A stretch of DNA of 55,799 bases from Acidimicrobiia bacterium (GCA_022824805.1 JAJDZE010000170.1:1-55799); one strand, 5' to 3'; positions 24,388 to 33,389 are shown, counted from the first letter of the stretch. Made by a program: numbers and translations. The notes: generated from the sequence alone by a model not told the origin.

Positions 24388-24480
24388 GCGCCAAGTCTGC
24401 CATCGCCCGCCCAGCACGCCCCGGGCAGGGCTGCATGGCCGCGTCGGGCGGGGTCGGCGCCGTGCCTAGCCTTGACGGCG

Positions 24481-25167
24481 GTGCGACGAGCGGCGATGTG
24501 TCTGTGTGCGGTGCTGCTGGCTGCAGCATGCGGCGGAGACGATGCTTCAGAGCCCGCCGCGACCAGCGCCGCTGCTGCAACGACGGCACCGAGCGGTGCT
24601 GCGCCCGCCGCGACTGACGCCGCTGCCGCGACTACCGCACCCAGCGGTGCTGCACCCGACCGAACGCAGGTCTCCGGCACGGCCTTGCCGCAGTTCGAGC
24701 AGATGGAAGACGATCCGGCTGTCGGCCGCCAAGCGCCGGTTGTCGTCGGCGCCGATCTGCTGACCGGTGCCGAGGTTCGCATCGAGAGCCAGGGGCGCCC
24801 GATGGTGGTGGCCTTCTACGCCCACTGGTGCCCGCATTGCCAGAACGAGGTGGAGGAGCTCACCGGCTGGCTCGAGACGAACGAGCTGCCCGCCGGTGTC
24901 GACTTCTACGCGGTGTCGGTCCTCGAAGACGCCACACGCGGCAACCACCCGCCGGAGAAATGGCTGCGCGACGAAGGCTGGCAGCACCCCGTCGTGGCCG
25001 ACACCCCTGCGATGTCGGTCGTCGACGCCTTCGGCCTCGTGTCGGTGCCGTACCTCGTCGCCGTCGATGCCGACAACGAGGTGGTGCTGCGGTTCGCCGG
25101 CAACATCCCGGGCGGCGCGCCCGAGCTGGCGGCCTTCTTCACCACGCTGCTTGAACCAGCCTCATAG
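24481..25167 (+). CDS. Thioredoxin-fold lipoprotein (TlpA/ResA-like)
   Basis: A 228-residue protein from GTG 24481. The signal peptide ends in the lipobox LLAAAC, so it is lipid-anchored outside the membrane. A low-complexity Ala/Thr/Pro linker follows (TTAPSGAAPA repeated). The thioredoxin-like domain has FYAHWCPHCQNEVEEL, with active-site CPHC, and the cis-Pro region VSVPYLVAVD. It is probably a thiol-disulfide oxidoreductase that reduces or matures exported proteins. Homology does not show whether it serves cytochrome c maturation. Confidence 0.85.
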   Translation: MRRAAMCLCAVLLAAACGGDDASEPAATSAAAATTAPSGAAPAATDAAAATTAPSGAAPDRTQVSGTALPQFEQMEDDPAVGRQAPVVVGADLLTGAEVRIESQGRPMVVAFYAHWCPHCQNEVEELTGWLETNELPAGVDFYAVSVLEDATRGNHPPEKWLRDEGWQHPVVADTPAMSVVDAFGLVSVPYLVAVDADNEVVLRFAGNIPGGAPELAAFFTTLLEPAS

Positions 25168-25248
25168 AGGGCCCGAACGGCGCGACACAGATGCCACAGC
25201 GGGCGCACTAACGCGCGCATTCACCGGTGAGGCTGCCACCCTTGGCGT

Positions 25249-26595
25249 ATGGCCGAGGGCGATTCCGCGCCGCGCCGCGCCCCGAGACGCACCAGCACGG
25301 CAACCCGGCGCGTCGTTGCCGGGGCAGCGCGCGGGCGGTCAGCCGGCCGCGCACTGCTTCGTCCGGTGGTACGGCTGCACCCGCTGGGGTTTCTGCGGGG
25401 CCTGCTCGGCCCCGACGTCACCGGTGCTCGCCAGAGCCTCTCGGCGCTCGCCGTCAGCAGCCTGACGGCCACTGCGGCCGGTGTGCTGCTCGCAGCCGTC
25501 ACCGGAACGCTCGAGCGCCTGCCAGGCCTGCTGGTGCTGGTTCCTGCCGCCATCGGCATGCGGGGCGACATCTTCGGCGCCCTCGGCAGCCGTCTCGCCA
25601 CCACCATTCACGCGGGCACCTTTCGGGCCACGGCTCGCCGCGACACGATCGTGGGCCAGAACGTCATCGCCGCGGCGGTGCTGACCTTGGTGACAGCGGT
25701 GGCGCTGGGCGTGATGACCAAGGTGCTGGCCCCGGTGTTCGGGCTCGCCGGCATCATCGGCATCACCGATCTCATCGTGGTGTCCGTCGTGGGGGCCGAG
25801 CTGGCCTCGGTGGTCGTGCTGGTGGTGACGCTCGGGCTCGCAGCAGTCTCCACCCGGCGCGGCTGGGACCTCGACAACGTCAGCGCGCCACTCATCTCGG
25901 CGGTCGGCGATGTCGTCACGCTCCCTGCCCTGTTCCTGGCGAGCTATCTCGTGGGGATCACCGCGCTCACACCGCTCGTCGCGGTCGCCAGTGTCATCGG
26001 AGCAGTCGCCGCCACGGCCTGGGCATGGCGTTCGGGGCTGGAGCAGCTCTGGCAGATCGTGCGCGAGTCGATGCCCGTGCTGTTCGTCGGCGGTTTCGTG
26101 CTCATCATCGCCGGCGTCGTGATCGAGCACCGTCTCGAAGACTTCATCGACAAGCGTGCGGTGCTCATCCTGGTGCCGGCCTGCCTGGCCGCCGCCGGCG
26201 CCATCGGCGGCATCCTGTCGAGCCGGCTGTCGAGCAAGCTGCATCTGGGCGTCATCGAGCCCCGGGCGCTGCCGCAGCGAGGCGCCCGCCTCGACATCCT
26301 GTTCGCCTTCACGCTGACCGTTCCGGTGTTCGTGCTGAACGGCCTGCTTGCGCACGTCTTCGCCACGGTGTTCTCGATGTCGACGCCGGGCCTGCTGCGG
26401 CTCGTGGCGATCTCGCTGATCGGCGGCATGATCGCAACAGCCTTGGCGGGTGCCATCGCGTACTACGGCACGGTGGTCGCAACCCGGGTCGGCGTCGACC
26501 CCGACACCTACGGCATCCCCCTCGTGAACAGCACTGTCGACTTGGCCGGCGCCGCAGCGCTCGTGCTGGCCGTCAGCTGGGTGGGCCTGTCGTGA
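25249..26595 (+). CDS. MgtE-type divalent cation transporter (tandem TM domain)
   Basis: A 448-residue membrane protein with about ten hydrophobic segments arranged as two homologous halves. Equivalent motifs are LVLVPAAIGMRGDIFGALGSRLATTIHAG (about residues 95-125) and LILVPACLAAAGAIGGILSSRLSSKLHLG (second half). This is the SLC41/MgtE membrane domain duplicated. The cytosolic N-domain and CBS domains of classical MgtE are absent. The PhoU/TrkA-C gene immediately downstream probably encodes its cytoplasmic regulator. Mg2+ is the expected ion but is unproven. Confidence 0.85.
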   Translation: MAEGDSAPRRAPRRTSTATRRVVAGAARGRSAGRALLRPVVRLHPLGFLRGLLGPDVTGARQSLSALAVSSLTATAAGVLLAAVTGTLERLPGLLVLVPAAIGMRGDIFGALGSRLATTIHAGTFRATARRDTIVGQNVIAAAVLTLVTAVALGVMTKVLAPVFGLAGIIGITDLIVVSVVGAELASVVVLVVTLGLAAVSTRRGWDLDNVSAPLISAVGDVVTLPALFLASYLVGITALTPLVAVASVIGAVAATAWAWRSGLEQLWQIVRESMPVLFVGGFVLIIAGVVIEHRLEDFIDKRAVLILVPACLAAAGAIGGILSSRLSSKLHLGVIEPRALPQRGARLDILFAFTLTVPVFVLNGLLAHVFATVFSMSTPGLLRLVAISLIGGMIATALAGAIAYYGTVVATRVGVDPDTYGIPLVNSTVDLAGAAALVLAVSWVGLS

Positions 26596-26726
26596 CTGGC
26601 CCGATGCGATCGCCTGTCGTGAATTCCTTCCTCGCCCCTCTGCCGCTGTGCCTACGCTTGGCGCAGCGGCGTCATCGTGTCCCCGAGCTGAACGGAGCCC
26701 GTCGCGTCGCTCGCTGACGATGTGCA

Positions 26727-27974
26727 ATGCGATCAGACCCTGAAGACAAACCTCGAAACCTGAAATCCATGCTCTCCGAGGCCAAGGACGCCTCTGAGCT
26801 CATGGTCGATCTTGCCTACGCCGCGCTCTATTTCGATGACGAGGGCATGGCCGATGCCGTCTTGGGCCTCGAGGAGGACATGTCTGCCCTCGTGCACGAG
26901 ATGCGATCGCTGGCGATGCTGGCCGTTCGGCACCCGCGCGAGGTAGACGGCATGAGCTCGGTGCTGCAGGTGGTGTCTTCGATCGAGCAGATCGCCAATG
27001 CGGCGGTCGACATCTCCAAGATCGTGCTGCATCACTTGGGCATCCCACGCGCGCTCATCGTGGACCTGGCGCAGGCCGCCGAGGTCTCACACCGATTGGT
27101 GGTGGCAGAAGGCAGTCACCTGGCCAACCGGCCGCTGCGAGACATGGAGCTGCCCGTGGCGGTCGGCATGCGCGTCGTCGCCATCCAGCGAGGCCGTCAC
27201 TGGCTGACCGACATCGGCGGCGACAGCATCGTGGAACCGGGCGACGTGCTGTTCATGCGCGGCGACCCGGCGGGCATCGTGCGGTTGCGAGAGCTGGCGG
27301 CCATGGAGCGCTGGAACCCTCCCGAACCCGACGAAGCGCAGGTGCTCAGCGACCTCGACCGAGCGGTGGACACGCTCGTCGAGATGAAGAACCTGTCTGA
27401 GGCGGCGATCGGGCTGGCCTACTCGGCACTCGTGCTGCACGACCTGTCGCTCGCTCGCGAGGTGCGGTCGATGCAGGAACGGCTCGACGGCATGAAGGTG
27501 TCCATGCAGACGTGGGTGCTGCGTGCGGCGGCAGAGGCCGACGTGGCAGGGACCGACCCGGCGGGGCTGCGTGGTCTGCTGCATGTCGCCGAAGCTGCCG
27601 AGGACATCGGCGACCAGGCGCGCAACATTGTCTCGCTCGTGCTTGAGGACGAGGACATTCACCCGGTGCTCGCGCTCGCGCTCGGCGACACCGACGATGT
27701 CGTCGTGCAGGTGCCCGTGGCGCCCGGTTCACAGGCCGACGACTCGACACTCGGGTCGCTCGGGCTGGCGGTCGACCCCGGCTATCACGTGCTGGCCATC
27801 CGCCGCGCCGCCAGCTACATCTACAACCCGCCCCGCACCGTGCGGCTGTGGGTGGGCGACGAGCTGCTCGCGTCGGGTCCGGAGGAAGGCCGTGACCGCT
27901 TCGCTGCCGTTTGCGGCTACTTGATGGACATCGACGAGGAAACCGGCCACATCGAACTGACACCGGTCGATTGA
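26727..27974 (+). CDS. Duplicated PhoU-TrkA_C (RCK-C) regulatory protein
   Basis: A 415-residue soluble protein with two repeats. Each repeat is a PhoU-like helical bundle (about residues 8-100 and 205-300) followed by a TrkA_C domain: GMRVVAIQRGRHWLTDIGGDSIVEPGDVLFM at about 150-182, and GYHVLAIRRA...VRLWVGDELLASGP near 350-380. TrkA_C domains bind small ligands such as nucleotides and regulate K+ or other ion channels. The gene is 131 bp downstream of the MgtE-type transporter, so it is inferred to control that transporter. No N-terminal NAD-binding TrkA_N domain is present. Confidence 0.85.
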   Translation: MRSDPEDKPRNLKSMLSEAKDASELMVDLAYAALYFDDEGMADAVLGLEEDMSALVHEMRSLAMLAVRHPREVDGMSSVLQVVSSIEQIANAAVDISKIVLHHLGIPRALIVDLAQAAEVSHRLVVAEGSHLANRPLRDMELPVAVGMRVVAIQRGRHWLTDIGGDSIVEPGDVLFMRGDPAGIVRLRELAAMERWNPPEPDEAQVLSDLDRAVDTLVEMKNLSEAAIGLAYSALVLHDLSLAREVRSMQERLDGMKVSMQTWVLRAAAEADVAGTDPAGLRGLLHVAEAAEDIGDQARNIVSLVLEDEDIHPVLALALGDTDDVVVQVPVAPGSQADDSTLGSLGLAVDPGYHVLAIRRAASYIYNPPRTVRLWVGDELLASGPEEGRDRFAAVCGYLMDIDEETGHIELTPVD

Positions 27975-28046
27975 CCGCCGAGATCATGATCGGAGTCGCC
28001 GGACGGTCGGCCAGCACAGTGCTGACACCGGTAGCTTGACCGCCGA
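27957..28046. repeat. 25-bp direct repeat around a stop codon and next start
   Basis: CTGACACCGGT...TTGACCGCCGA occurs at 27957-27981, spanning the PhoU gene's stop codon, and again at 28022-28046, ending at the A of the next start codon. The copies match at 22 of 25 positions with a 65-bp period. It probably reflects a short tandem duplication that created the intergenic region. Confidence 0.75.
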
Positions 28047-28903
28047 TGTCGCAGGACCCGGGACTGTCAATTCTCGCGGTGCACGCTCACCCCGACGACG
28101 AAGCGTCGAAGGGGGCGGGCACGGTCCGCCGGTATGCCGACGAGGGCATCCGCACCACGCTCGTGTGCTGCACCGGCGGCGAGGAAGGCGACATCCTGAA
28201 CCCGGCGATGGACCGGCCCGAGGTGAAGCAGAACCTCGCCGAAGTCCGGCGCGCCGAGCTCGACGCGTCTGCGGTCGAGATCGGCTACGACGAAGTGGTC
28301 ATGCTGGGCTATCGCGACTCAGGCATGCCCGATACCGAAGCCAACGCCCATCCCGGCGCCTTCGCCAATGCCGACCTCGACGAAGCGGTCGCAAGGCTCG
28401 TGACCGTGATCCGCCGGGTGCGCCCGCAGGTCATCCTGACCTACCCGCTGGTGCAGTCGCGCTACCCCCATCCCGATCACCTGCAGGTCACCGCCATCTG
28501 CGTTCCGGCCTTCGCCCACGCCGGTGAACCGGCCTGGCGCCCCGAGTGCGGCCCTGCGTTCACGCCCATGAAGATGTATGCACCGGTGTGGTCGCACAAG
28601 CGCATGTTGCTGACCCACCAGGCCTTCTTGGATCTCGGGCACGAGTCGCCGTTCGACAAGAAGTGGCTGGGGCGACCCGGCCGGGACGACCGCATCACTG
28701 CGGTCATCGAGGTGAACAACGCGGTGCGGCGCAAGGCGCTGCTGGCCCATGCCACCCAGGTCGATCCCGACTCGCCTTTCTGGTTCGGCCTGCCCGACGA
28801 TGTCGCTGACTCGATCCATCCCTACGAGGAGTACATGCTGCTCGAGTCGCGCATCGCAACCGAGCCGATGGAGCATGACCTGTTCGCAGGGCTGCGCCCA
28901 TGA
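28046..28903 (+). CDS. mca: PIG-L deacetylase, mycothiol S-conjugate amidase-like
   Basis: A 285-residue zinc hydrolase. The zinc site is AVHAHPDDEASKG (His-Pro-Asp-Asp-Glu, about residues 13-18) with a third ligand in YPHPDHLQVTA. Length, TGGEEGDILNPAMD and the long C-terminal region (TQVDPDSPFWFGLPDD) fit mycothiol conjugate amidase, which cleaves mycothiol adducts in detoxification. The related MshB deacetylase is an alternative. The following SCP2-like gene overlaps by 4 bp (ATGA), so the two are translationally coupled. Confidence 0.85.
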   Translation: MSQDPGLSILAVHAHPDDEASKGAGTVRRYADEGIRTTLVCCTGGEEGDILNPAMDRPEVKQNLAEVRRAELDASAVEIGYDEVVMLGYRDSGMPDTEANAHPGAFANADLDEAVARLVTVIRRVRPQVILTYPLVQSRYPHPDHLQVTAICVPAFAHAGEPAWRPECGPAFTPMKMYAPVWSHKRMLLTHQAFLDLGHESPFDKKWLGRPGRDDRITAVIEVNNAVRRKALLAHATQVDPDSPFWFGLPDDVADSIHPYEEYMLLESRIATEPMEHDLFAGLRP

Positions 28904-29253
28904 GCTTTCTCGACGACGAGTTCCTTGCGGCGTGGGCCTGCGCCGGCCACGAGCCCCTGGGGAACGTGTCGGGCACCGTCGTGATGAAGACCGCCGGCGG
29001 TCCCGACGGCAAAGCCGCCGTGAGCCTGATCTTCGAATCCGGCGTGCTGACATCTGCGTCTGCGGGGACTGCCCGGGGTGCTGATCTGACCCTGGAGGCC
29101 CCGTGGCAGCTCGCGGCCGATGTGGTCTGCGGCGATGCCGATCCCGCCCGCTGCTACATGGCCGGCGATCTCAAGGTTTCCGGCGACATGGCGCTCTGGC
29201 TGGAATTGCTGCCGGCCTGGCGGGCCACGGGTTCGCTGGGCTCGCCGAGCTGA
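28900..29253 (+). CDS. SCP2-like sterol/lipid-binding domain protein
   Basis: A 117-residue single-domain protein. The pattern G.VVMKTAGGPDGKAAVSLIFESG followed by ADLTLEAPWQLAADVVCGDADPARCYMAGDLKVSGDMALWLELLP matches the SCP2 fold, which forms a hydrophobic pocket for lipids or acyl-CoA. The start overlaps the mca stop, suggesting co-translation. Its ligand and link to mycothiol chemistry are unknown. Confidence 0.7.
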   Translation: MSFLDDEFLAAWACAGHEPLGNVSGTVVMKTAGGPDGKAAVSLIFESGVLTSASAGTARGADLTLEAPWQLAADVVCGDADPARCYMAGDLKVSGDMALWLELLPAWRATGSLGSPS

Positions 29254-29269
29254 GCGGCGCCGGGCTCGC

Positions 29270-30115
29270 TCAGCCGGCGCTGGATCGCTGCAACTGGCGC
29301 AGTGCTCGATATCCCACCAGCCGGATCTCGCTGCGCTCGATATGGGCACGCAGCTCCGCGTTGTCACGCAAGTGGAGCAGGTCTTCCACGCGTGATCCCC
29401 ATTGGGCAGTCAGCGACCGCAGCTCCGGCAGATCGGCCGCCGGTTGGAGCTGCAACTCGGTCACTCCCGGTTCGAGCGAGTCGAGCAGCGCTTCGATGCG
29501 CCGGTAGCGCCCCATGGCCCCTGGCGCGATGCGGAGCACCCGATCCGGGGTCACGACACCTTCGGAACCGAGCAGATCCTCAGCGGGGAATCCGAGCTGA
29601 CGCCGGGCGTCGCTGGAGATCAGCCGCACCGGCAACCCGAACTCCACTGCCAGCTCGAGGTACACGTCGAAGAACTCGGGGCGCACGCTGAGCACGTCGA
29701 GGTGACTGTCGAGGTGCGTGACGTCGAAGCCCCACAGGATCGCCCGCTCGATCTGTGCCCGGCATTCCCGCCGCACCTCGTCGAGGTCGGCGTGGTCCCA
29801 CACATCGCCCACCGTGCTGGGCATCCCGCCGTTGCCGTCGAGCAGCGACGGGCCGTAGGTGATCGGCCCCCACCGGTACAACTCGAACTCGCAGTTCAGC
29901 GTGAGCGCGACCCCGATGTCCTCGCCCCGGAACCTCGCTGCTGCCTCGCGTGACCACGGGCACGGCACGAGCAGCGTTCCCGTGGTTGCCAGACCGTCTC
30001 GCAAGGCGGCGTAGACGCCTTCATTCATGGCGTGGCAGCCGCCGAGTCCGGCCGCGCTGATGATCAGCAGTCTGTCGTCGGGGCCGTATCCGAGCCGCTG
30101 GGACAGCGGTGCCAC
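29270..30115 (-). CDS. ChbG/HpnK (YdjC) family protein lacking key metal ligands
   Basis: A 281-residue protein of the YdjC/ChbG carbohydrate deacetylase family. Recognisable blocks are CHAMNEGVYAALRDGLATTG, YRWGPITYGPSLLD, FDVTHLDSHLDVLSVRPEFF and GLPVRLIS. The family's metal-binding TGDDLG/NADDFG motif is replaced by ISAAGLG. The His of DIGVGLHLTLT is Thr here (DIGVALTLNCE). Only the THLDSH histidines remain. It is therefore probably a pseudoenzyme, or one with altered chemistry. GTG 30115 is the only reasonable start. Confidence 0.75.
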   Translation of the reverse strand: MAPLSQRLGYGPDDRLLIISAAGLGGCHAMNEGVYAALRDGLATTGTLLVPCPWSREAAARFRGEDIGVALTLNCEFELYRWGPITYGPSLLDGNGGMPSTVGDVWDHADLDEVRRECRAQIERAILWGFDVTHLDSHLDVLSVRPEFFDVYLELAVEFGLPVRLISSDARRQLGFPAEDLLGSEGVVTPDRVLRIAPGAMGRYRRIEALLDSLEPGVTELQLQPAADLPELRSLTAQWGSRVEDLLHLRDNAELRAHIERSEIRLVGYRALRQLQRSSAG

Positions 30116-30124
30116 ACCGACACG

Positions 30125-30826
30125 CTAACTGCCCCCTTCGAGTTGCCGGTTCGGGCCGCCGCAGTCGGCCCAGATCCCCCTGCCGGCAGCGCGAGCGTCG
30201 GCTTGCGCATCGTCGAGCACGGCTCGGTGCTGCGTGTTCGGCTCGAAGTGCAAGGTGCCGGCGTAGCCGTCGAGCACGAGGTAGCGATTGACGAACAGGC
30301 CGTCGGCGGCCCGGTACACGTACGCCAGCAGCCGGTCGTAGCGGTCATAGAGCTCGACGTCGCGCTGCAGCAGCACTTCGGTGCCAGGCGGGAGCAGCTC
30401 GGACGTCCGCTGCGTGGCAGCATCGCCGCCGCATTCGGCGGGCAGGTAGCCGCCGGTCTTCTCGGGAGTGTCGATGCCGAGAAACCTCACGGTCGTGCGG
30501 CGCCCGCCGAGGTCGACGTCCATCGTGTCGCCGTCGATCACCGTCAGTACGACAGCGTTCGGCTCCAGCGCCGCCGCCTCGACCTCCGGCATGGCAGCCG
30601 ATTCCGGAGAGTCTGCGGTTGCCCTGCCATCGGCTGCCGCCGCCTCTGTGTCAGAAGGCGCAACAGTCGCTTCGTCGGATGGGCCGAAGTACTGCCAACC
30701 GGCCCAAGCCGCCGCACACGCTGCTGCGAAAGCGCCCATGCGCACCGCTGCGCGACCGCGCCGGCGAGCGTCATGAGGGCGTGAATCGCTCTCCAACCCG
30801 CCGTCACCCCGCTCGTGAGCGGCCAC
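30125..30826 (-). CDS. Membrane-anchored thermonuclease-family nuclease
   Basis: About 233 residues from GTG 30826 (GTG 30745 or ATG 30739 are alternatives). One hydrophobic segment (AVRMGAFAAACAAAWAGWQYF) is followed by an acidic Ala-rich linker. A staphylococcal-nuclease-like domain follows: VLTVIDGDTMDVDLGGRRTTVRFLGIDTPE, then DRYDRLLAYVYRAADGLFVN and the C-terminal W-A-D-C. The catalytic Asp/Arg/Glu positions (DGDT, RFLGIDTPE, YDRYDR) are present. It should cut DNA or RNA outside the cell. It lies 29 bp after a thiolase gene. Confidence 0.85.
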   Translation of the reverse strand: MAAHERGDGGLESDSRPHDARRRGRAAVRMGAFAAACAAAWAGWQYFGPSDEATVAPSDTEAAAADGRATADSPESAAMPEVEAAALEPNAVVLTVIDGDTMDVDLGGRRTTVRFLGIDTPEKTGGYLPAECGGDAATQRTSELLPPGTEVLLQRDVELYDRYDRLLAYVYRAADGLFVNRYLVLDGYAGTLHFEPNTQHRAVLDDAQADARAAGRGIWADCGGPNRQLEGGS

Positions 30827-30855
30827 GCCGGGCGGTGGCTGCGACGGGGCGTTGA

Positions 30856-32049
30856 TCAGAGCCGCTCGATGATGGTGCCGGTGCCCAGCCCGCCGCCGCA
30901 GCACATGGTGACGAGCGCGGTGTTCTTGTCGGCCCGGTGCAGCTCGTGTACCGCCTTGGTCAGCAGGATCGCACCGGTGCCGCCCAGCGGATGACCCAGC
31001 GCGATCGCGCCCCCGTTGGGGTTGACCCCGTCCATGTCGGGGTTCACCTCGCGTTGCCATGCCAGCACGACCGATGCGAATGCCTCGTTGATCTCGACGA
31101 TGTCGATGTCGGACATCTGCATGCCATTGCGCTCGAGCAGGTAGTTGGTGGCCTCGATCGGACCGGTCAGCATCAGCACCGGGTCGCTGCCGACCAGGCA
31201 GGTGTCGACGATGCGAGCCAGCGGGCGAAGGCCCAGCTCGCTGGCACGGCCGGCGCGCATGAGCAGCACCGCTCCCGATCCGTCGCTGATCTGCGACGAG
31301 CTGCCCGCAGTGTGCACGCCGCCGTCCATCACCGGCGAGAGCCCGGCAAGGCCTTCCGCCGTGGTGGGCCGGATGCCGCCGTCGCGCACGACATGGCGGA
31401 CGTCGTCGGTGGGCTTGCCGTCTTCGTCGAGCACCGGCGCGTCGATCTCGACGATCTGTGTGGCGAAACGGTCTTCGGTCCAGGCCCGGGCGGCGTTGTT
31501 CTGGCTTCGCAGGCCGTAGGCATCGCATTCTTCACGGCTGATGCCCCACTGCTTGGCCATCAGCTCGGCGCCCTGGAACTGCGTCGTGTACTCGTAGTGC
31601 TCCTTGTAGCGCGACGTCGCAGTGCGCTGGCCCTTCTTGTAGCTCGATCCCATCGGGTTGCGCGTCATCGACTCGACGCCGCATCCGATCGCCGAATCGA
31701 CCACGCCGCTGCGAACGAGGCCGTACGCCAGCGTCGTTGCCTGCTGGCTCGACCCGCACTGCGCATCCACCGTGGTCGCAGCCACCGAGAGCGGGAAACC
31801 GGCGCCCAGCCATGCGGTGCGGGCGATGTTGGCCGTCTGCTCGCCGGCCTGGCTGACGCATCCGCCCACGAGCTGACCGATGCCGGTCGGGTCGACCCCG
31901 GTGCGCTCCATCAGCGAGGTCAGCACGTCGCTGAGCAGATCAGACGGATGGATGCCGCTGAGGTCGCCGCCGCGTCGGCCGACGGGGGATCGGACGGCGT
32001 CGACAATGACGATGTCGTCGGGATGCTGGTTCACGGATGCGCTGCTCAT
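30856..32049 (-). CDS. Thiolase (acetyl-CoA acetyltransferase)
   Basis: A 397-residue thiolase starting at MSSASVNQHPDDIVIVDAVR. The acyl-binding Cys lies in TTVDAQCGSSQQA (about residue 90), the second His in NPNGGAIALGHPLGGTGA, and the proton-donor Cys in VTMCCGGGLGTG. NEAFASV is also conserved. It performs thiolytic cleavage or condensation of 3-ketoacyl-CoA. The sequence style resembles actinobacterial side-chain or steroid thiolases, but the substrate is not decided. The next gene upstream is a small hypothetical on the same strand. Confidence 0.93.
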   Translation of the reverse strand: MSSASVNQHPDDIVIVDAVRSPVGRRGGDLSGIHPSDLLSDVLTSLMERTGVDPTGIGQLVGGCVSQAGEQTANIARTAWLGAGFPLSVAATTVDAQCGSSQQATTLAYGLVRSGVVDSAIGCGVESMTRNPMGSSYKKGQRTATSRYKEHYEYTTQFQGAELMAKQWGISREECDAYGLRSQNNAARAWTEDRFATQIVEIDAPVLDEDGKPTDDVRHVVRDGGIRPTTAEGLAGLSPVMDGGVHTAGSSSQISDGSGAVLLMRAGRASELGLRPLARIVDTCLVGSDPVLMLTGPIEATNYLLERNGMQMSDIDIVEINEAFASVVLAWQREVNPDMDGVNPNGGAIALGHPLGGTGAILLTKAVHELHRADKNTALVTMCCGGGLGTGTIIERL

Positions 32050-32122
32050 GGCCGGCACTGTACTTGCGCCCCCGTACTGCCCGCCCAATGGCTTGGCCGG
32101 CACTGGCCTGTCGCGGCCGGCA

Positions 32123-32293
32123 TCAGGCGGCGTGCAGATCGATTTCGGGCGGGCGTGCCGTGGCGGCCAGCGCCGCCCGCGCCCGCGCGACTCCCCGCAG
32201 GCCTTCCTGACGGGTCGCCCGGTTCAGCCGGTGGGGCATCCGGCTGGTTGACACGAGCCGGAGCTGAGGTGCGATATCAAGCTGTTCTGCCAT
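32123..32293 (-). CDS. Small basic hypothetical protein
   Basis: A 56-residue frame from ATG 32293 (MAEQLDIAPQLRLVSTSR, ending ATARPPEIDLHAA). It is Arg/Ala-rich with the core LNRATRQEGLRGVARARAALA. It fills the middle of a 353-bp gap between the thiolase and the LLM oxidoreductase. It resembles short helical proteins often predicted in this lineage, but I do not know a function. Coding status is plausible, not certain. Confidence 0.45.
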   Translation of the reverse strand: MAEQLDIAPQLRLVSTSRMPHRLNRATRQEGLRGVARARAALAATARPPEIDLHAA

Positions 32294-32402
32294 GTGCCCA
32301 GTGTGATCAGGGGGTGTGACACGAATAGCCCCAGTGCGCCTGCCGCGCACAGCGAAGCAGCCGCACGGAATAGTCTCGCCGCCGCTCACTAGCCTGCGCG
32401 CC

Positions 32403-33389
32403 GTGACCGACCATCGACACGACTGGCGCTACGGCATCACCGTTCCCTTCGGCGATCCCCTTCACGCCCAGGCCGACCTCTACAGGGAATTCGCAGATCT
32501 CGGCTACACCGAGTTCTGGAGCTCGGAGGCCGACGGCACCGACGGCTTCACCCCGTTGGTGCTGGCCAGCCAATGGGTGCCCGAGGTGCGGCTGGGCATC
32601 GCCATCATCCCGGCCTTCACCCGTGGCCCGGCGTTGCTGGCCCAGCAGACGGCTGCCATCTGCGAGGCGGCGCCGGGCCGCTTCGCCATGGGCATCGGGG
32701 CATCGTCCAACGTCATCGTGGAACGCTGGAACGGCATTCCCTTCGACGAACCGTTCAAGCGAACGCGTGACACCGCTCGATTCCTGCGCCAGGCGCTCAC
32801 CGGCGAGCGGATCAGCGAGACCTACGACACGTTCAATATCCAGGGATTCCGCCTCGGCCGCCCGCCCGAAGTGCAGCCGCCGATCCTGCTGGCAGCCCTG
32901 CGACCCGGCATGCTGCGGCTGGCCGGCAGCGAGGGCGACGGCGCCATCATCAATTGGCTCTCGGCCGACGACGTCGCCACCGTCCGTCCCTACGTCGATG
33001 AGGGCGGTGACGGCAAGGAGGTGGTCGCCCGGATCTTCGTGTGCCCCAATCCCGATGCCGACGTGGCTCGGGCCGGCTTCAAGCGGGCGATCGCCGCGTA
33101 CCTCAATGTTCCCGTCTATGCCGAGTTCCATCGCTGGCTCGGCCGGGGCGAGCTGCTCGCCGCCATGTGGGAGCGATGGTCTGAGGGCGACCGGCGAGGG
33201 GCGCTCGAGGCCATCGATGACGACCTCGTCGACGAGCTGCTGGTGCATGGCCCGCCGGAAGCCTGCCGGGAGCACATCGACCGCTATCACGCGAACGGCG
33301 TCGACGTGTCGGCCATCTCGATCATGCCGTTCGGCGGCATCGACCCCGTCCAGGCCGCCCGCGACCTCGCACCCGCAGCCCGGCGCTAG
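32403..33389 (+). CDS. LLM-class flavin-dependent oxidoreductase
   Basis: A 328-residue luciferase-like monooxygenase-fold protein, probably using F420 or FMN. Blocks are DWRYGITVPFGDPLHAQADL, ADLGYTEFWSSEADGTDGFTPL, VRLGIAIIPAFTRGPALLAQ, GRFAMGIGASSNVIVERWNG and PPILLAALRPGMLRLAGSEGDG, in the family order. GTG 32403 is the start that yields a normal-length N-terminus. It leads a plus-strand series with an enoyl-CoA hydratase, a Rid protein, a MaoC-like dehydratase and an acyl-CoA dehydrogenase. Confidence 0.9.
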   Translation: MTDHRHDWRYGITVPFGDPLHAQADLYREFADLGYTEFWSSEADGTDGFTPLVLASQWVPEVRLGIAIIPAFTRGPALLAQQTAAICEAAPGRFAMGIGASSNVIVERWNGIPFDEPFKRTRDTARFLRQALTGERISETYDTFNIQGFRLGRPPEVQPPILLAALRPGMLRLAGSEGDGAIINWLSADDVATVRPYVDEGGDGKEVVARIFVCPNPDADVARAGFKRAIAAYLNVPVYAEFHRWLGRGELLAAMWERWSEGDRRGALEAIDDDLVDELLVHGPPEACREHIDRYHANGVDVSAISIMPFGGIDPVQAARDLAPAARR

